The position numbers and the translations under genes are program-made. Below the pieces are notes generated by a model. It did not search any database and was not told the origin of the DNA. It worked only from the letters and a program-made list of their open reading frames with translations. Positions 12,618 through 14,030 of a stretch of 14,030 nucleotides of DNA are shown in pieces. How positions within the stretch are numbered: position 1 is the first letter of the stretch; every line of letters starts with the position of its first letter. This DNA comes from an uncultured Collinsella sp. (GTDB taxonomy: Bacteria; Actinomycetota; Coriobacteriia; Coriobacteriales; Coriobacteriaceae). The stretch is from positions 1 through 14,030 of the forward strand of contig URVD01000023.1 in NCBI GenBank assembly GCA_900551195.1. The letters run 5' to 3'.

Positions 12618-13616
12618 ATGTCCGATTATCAGGGAAAACGATTCAAGGCTTCTCAGATTCCCGATCCGTCGAAGCCGGGTGCTGCCCGTGCGGCACAGCA
12701 GGGTCGGACATCCTCTCCTCAGCAGCCGCGCGCGCCGCGCCCCGTGACACCGGCGACGCATCGTCGACAGGACGCGCCGGCCGCATATCGTCCTTCGTCT
12801 TATAGCTCCGCTAAGAAGCCACCCCGGTCTTCATCGCATGCCGCGCCGTCGGATCGCACCGAGCCGCCGCGCAAAAAGCGCCACTCCATTATTCCCATTC
12901 TGCTCATCATCATCGGTATCGGTCTGATTGTCGCCGCCGCCGCTATTTTTATTAATGCCCAGATTGGCTATAAGCAGGCGAGCGATTCGTATCAGAAAAT
13001 CGAGAAGCAATATGTAAGCGATAAGGACGCCAGCGGCGTGCCGATTATCGACTTTGATGCGCTTGCTCAGACGAACCCCGAGATTGTGGGTTGGATTTAC
13101 GTGCCGGGAACCAACATCAACTATCCCGTGGTGCAGACCAACAACAACTCCAAATACCTCAACACGCTGTTCGATGGCACGTCTAACGCCTCGGGTGCCA
13201 TCTTCTTGGATAGCGATGACACCGCGCCGGGAATGGTCGACCAGCAGACCACGATCTACGGCCACCATATGAACGATGGGTCGATGTTCAATGTGATTTC
13301 GGACACCACCGACCAGGCGACGTTCGATAGCATCGAGTTTGTGTATTACATCACACGGGATGCTACGTATAAGCTGCGACCACTGGCGACCAAAGTTGTC
13401 GAGGACACGTATGCCAAGGCGCGCACGCCCAATTTTGAGGGCGATGACGGGCTCAAGAACTACCTGTCCGAGATGTTCGACGGTGCCTCTGCCGTGGCGA
13501 GTGATGCCACCGATCGTGCTGCTTCGGCAACCAAGGTCGTAACGCTTGTGACCTGTCGTTCGTTATCGCTGAGCAACACGCGTGCCGTCATGGTGCTCAC
13601 ACCGGTCGAGGAATAA
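12618..13616 (+). CDS. class B-like sortase (cell-wall transpeptidase)
   Basis: Membrane-anchored cysteine transpeptidase of 332 residues that joins surface proteins to the cell wall. Residues 1-88 are a Pro/Ser/Arg/Gln-rich, probably disordered cytoplasmic segment, unusually long for a sortase. One transmembrane helix follows (~91-113, IIPILLIIIGIGLIVAAAAIF), then the extracellular sortase domain: IDFDALAQTNPEIVGWIYVPGTNINYPVVQ is typical of class B. Catalytic residues are His216 in IYGHHM, Cys313 in TLVTC and Arg322 in SNTR. AAGGAGAG (12608-12615) precedes the ATG. It lies just downstream of purE and about 700 bp after the IPNTG-tailed GH31 protein, which could be a substrate, but a terminator separates the genes and a sortase of this kind may serve many proteins. 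Class assignment is from motif style. Confidence 0.9.
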   Translation: MSDYQGKRFKASQIPDPSKPGAARAAQQGRTSSPQQPRAPRPVTPATHRRQDAPAAYRPSSYSSAKKPPRSSSHAAPSDRTEPPRKKRHSIIPILLIIIGIGLIVAAAAIFINAQIGYKQASDSYQKIEKQYVSDKDASGVPIIDFDALAQTNPEIVGWIYVPGTNINYPVVQTNNNSKYLNTLFDGTSNASGAIFLDSDDTAPGMVDQQTTIYGHHMNDGSMFNVISDTTDQATFDSIEFVYYITRDATYKLRPLATKVVEDTYAKARTPNFEGDDGLKNYLSEMFDGASAVASDATDRAASATKVVTLVTCRSLSLSNTRAVMVLTPVEE

Positions 13617-13621
13617 GTTGT

Positions 13622-13664
13622 TCGAGAGTAGCTAAAAAAGCCCCGTTCCAAATTGGCTACTCGA
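13622..13664 (+). other. hairpin between the sortase gene and the moaE-like gene
   Basis: tcgagagtagc (13622-13632) pairs with gctactcga (13656-13664) over 9 bp with a 2-nt AG bulge, enclosing a 23-nt loop. It ends 9 nt before the ribosome binding site of the next gene. There is no U-run after it. It could weakly terminate the sortase transcript or mask the downstream start. Confidence 0.3.
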
Positions 13665-13683
13665 TGACGGTAAGGGAGAAATG

Positions 13684-14030
13684 ATGCTTGAGAACGGCAA
13701 AACGATGCCTTCGATTGATGCTTGGCTTCGCGAGGCCAAGGCCGATTCGTCGGCACCTGCGTGCGGTATGTATCTGACACATAACGGTGTGGTGCGCGCG
13801 ACTCCCAAGTCCGAGGCGCGCGGTGTCGAGACCGATGGCGTGGCGCCAGGCCACAAGGTGGGCGGCATGATGTTCGGCTTCGATGCTCAGAAGGTGCAGG
13901 CTGCTATCGAGGCCGCGCGCGCGATGCCGGGTATCGGCTATGTGCGCGTGTGGCTGGCAAGCGGCGAGCTTTCCGTAGGTGACGACATCATGCTCGTGCT
14001 TATCGGCGGGGACATTCGCCCACACGTGGT
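13684..14030 (+). CDS. MoaE-like molybdopterin synthase large subunit, partial
   Basis: The frame is open from the start codon to the window end (115 complete codons), so the gene is cut off. MoaE with MoaD adds the dithiolene sulfurs to make molybdopterin in molybdenum cofactor synthesis. The pattern fits MoaE: an early GMYLTHNGVVRA strand-turn, a central VGGMMFGFDAQKVQAAIEAAR strand-helix, then YVRVWLASGELSVGDDIMLVLIGG, which matches the G-x-L-x-V-G-D region before the conserved Arg/His. The catalytic lysine region lies beyond the window and cannot be checked. Of two adjacent ATGs (13681 and 13684) I prefer the second, which has GGGAG (13674-13678) at 5-nt spacing. A MoaE-domain protein of a different role remains possible. 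Confidence 0.7.
   Translation, partial: MLENGKTMPSIDAWLREAKADSSAPACGMYLTHNGVVRATPKSEARGVETDGVAPGHKVGGMMFGFDAQKVQAAIEAARAMPGIGYVRVWLASGELSVGDDIMLVLIGGDIRPHV

Noticed and set aside
1..14030. tRNA or rRNA genes, CRISPR arrays, insertion sequences, prophage genes
   Set aside because: None seen on reading the window; no spaced identical repeats, transposase or integrase sequence was found.

Overview
The window is a GC-rich stretch (apart from a few AT-rich intergenic blocks) that looks like the chromosome of a gut Coriobacteriia species, most likely Collinsella or a close relative. The reasons are a mannose-type PTS, a very large wall-anchored multimodular glycosidase, a class B-like sortase and strong purine-rich Shine-Dalgarno sites. 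The taxonomic call is inference from gene style; no rRNA or marker phylogeny was possible.

Layout. (1) 59-841, minus strand: a GntR/HutC-type regulator with a UTRA effector domain. (2) 1150-3909, plus strand: a divergent operon for a complete mannose-family PTS permease (EIIA, EIIB, EIIC, EIID as four proteins), closed by a strong terminator at 3932-3969. (3) 4105-4976: a small two-helix membrane protein followed by a MarR-family regulator. (4) 4977-5486: a 510-bp gene-free leader with several hairpins and short repeats. (5) 5487-11900: a 2137-residue secreted GH31 glycosidase with FN3, CBM32-like, dockerin-like, cohesin-like, Ig-like and FIVAR modules, ending in an IPNTG sorting signal; terminator at 11919-11962. 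(6) 12118 to the end: purE, a sortase, and the start of a moaE-like gene.

How the parts may work together. Two families of short dyads tie the locus together. One, (A/T)TGT-N5-ACAT, lies between gntR and the PTS operon (two copies) and again ahead of the GH31 gene, where 12 bases are identical to the PTS-proximal copy and lie at nearly the same distance from the start codon. The other, GTTGC-N5-(GC/TT)AAC, occurs twice ahead of the PTS operon and once ahead of the MarR gene. The simplest reading is a dispersed glycan-use unit: a wall-anchored enzyme releases a sugar outside the cell, the PTS takes it up, and GntR and MarR control both. The GH31 active-site context (KTDVAW, WTGDQ) and the module set resemble GH31 alpha-N-acetylgalactosaminidases that act on mucin-type O-glycans, but neither the substrate of the enzyme nor that of the PTS can be proven from the sequence. 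No intracellular sugar-phosphate enzymes are encoded here.
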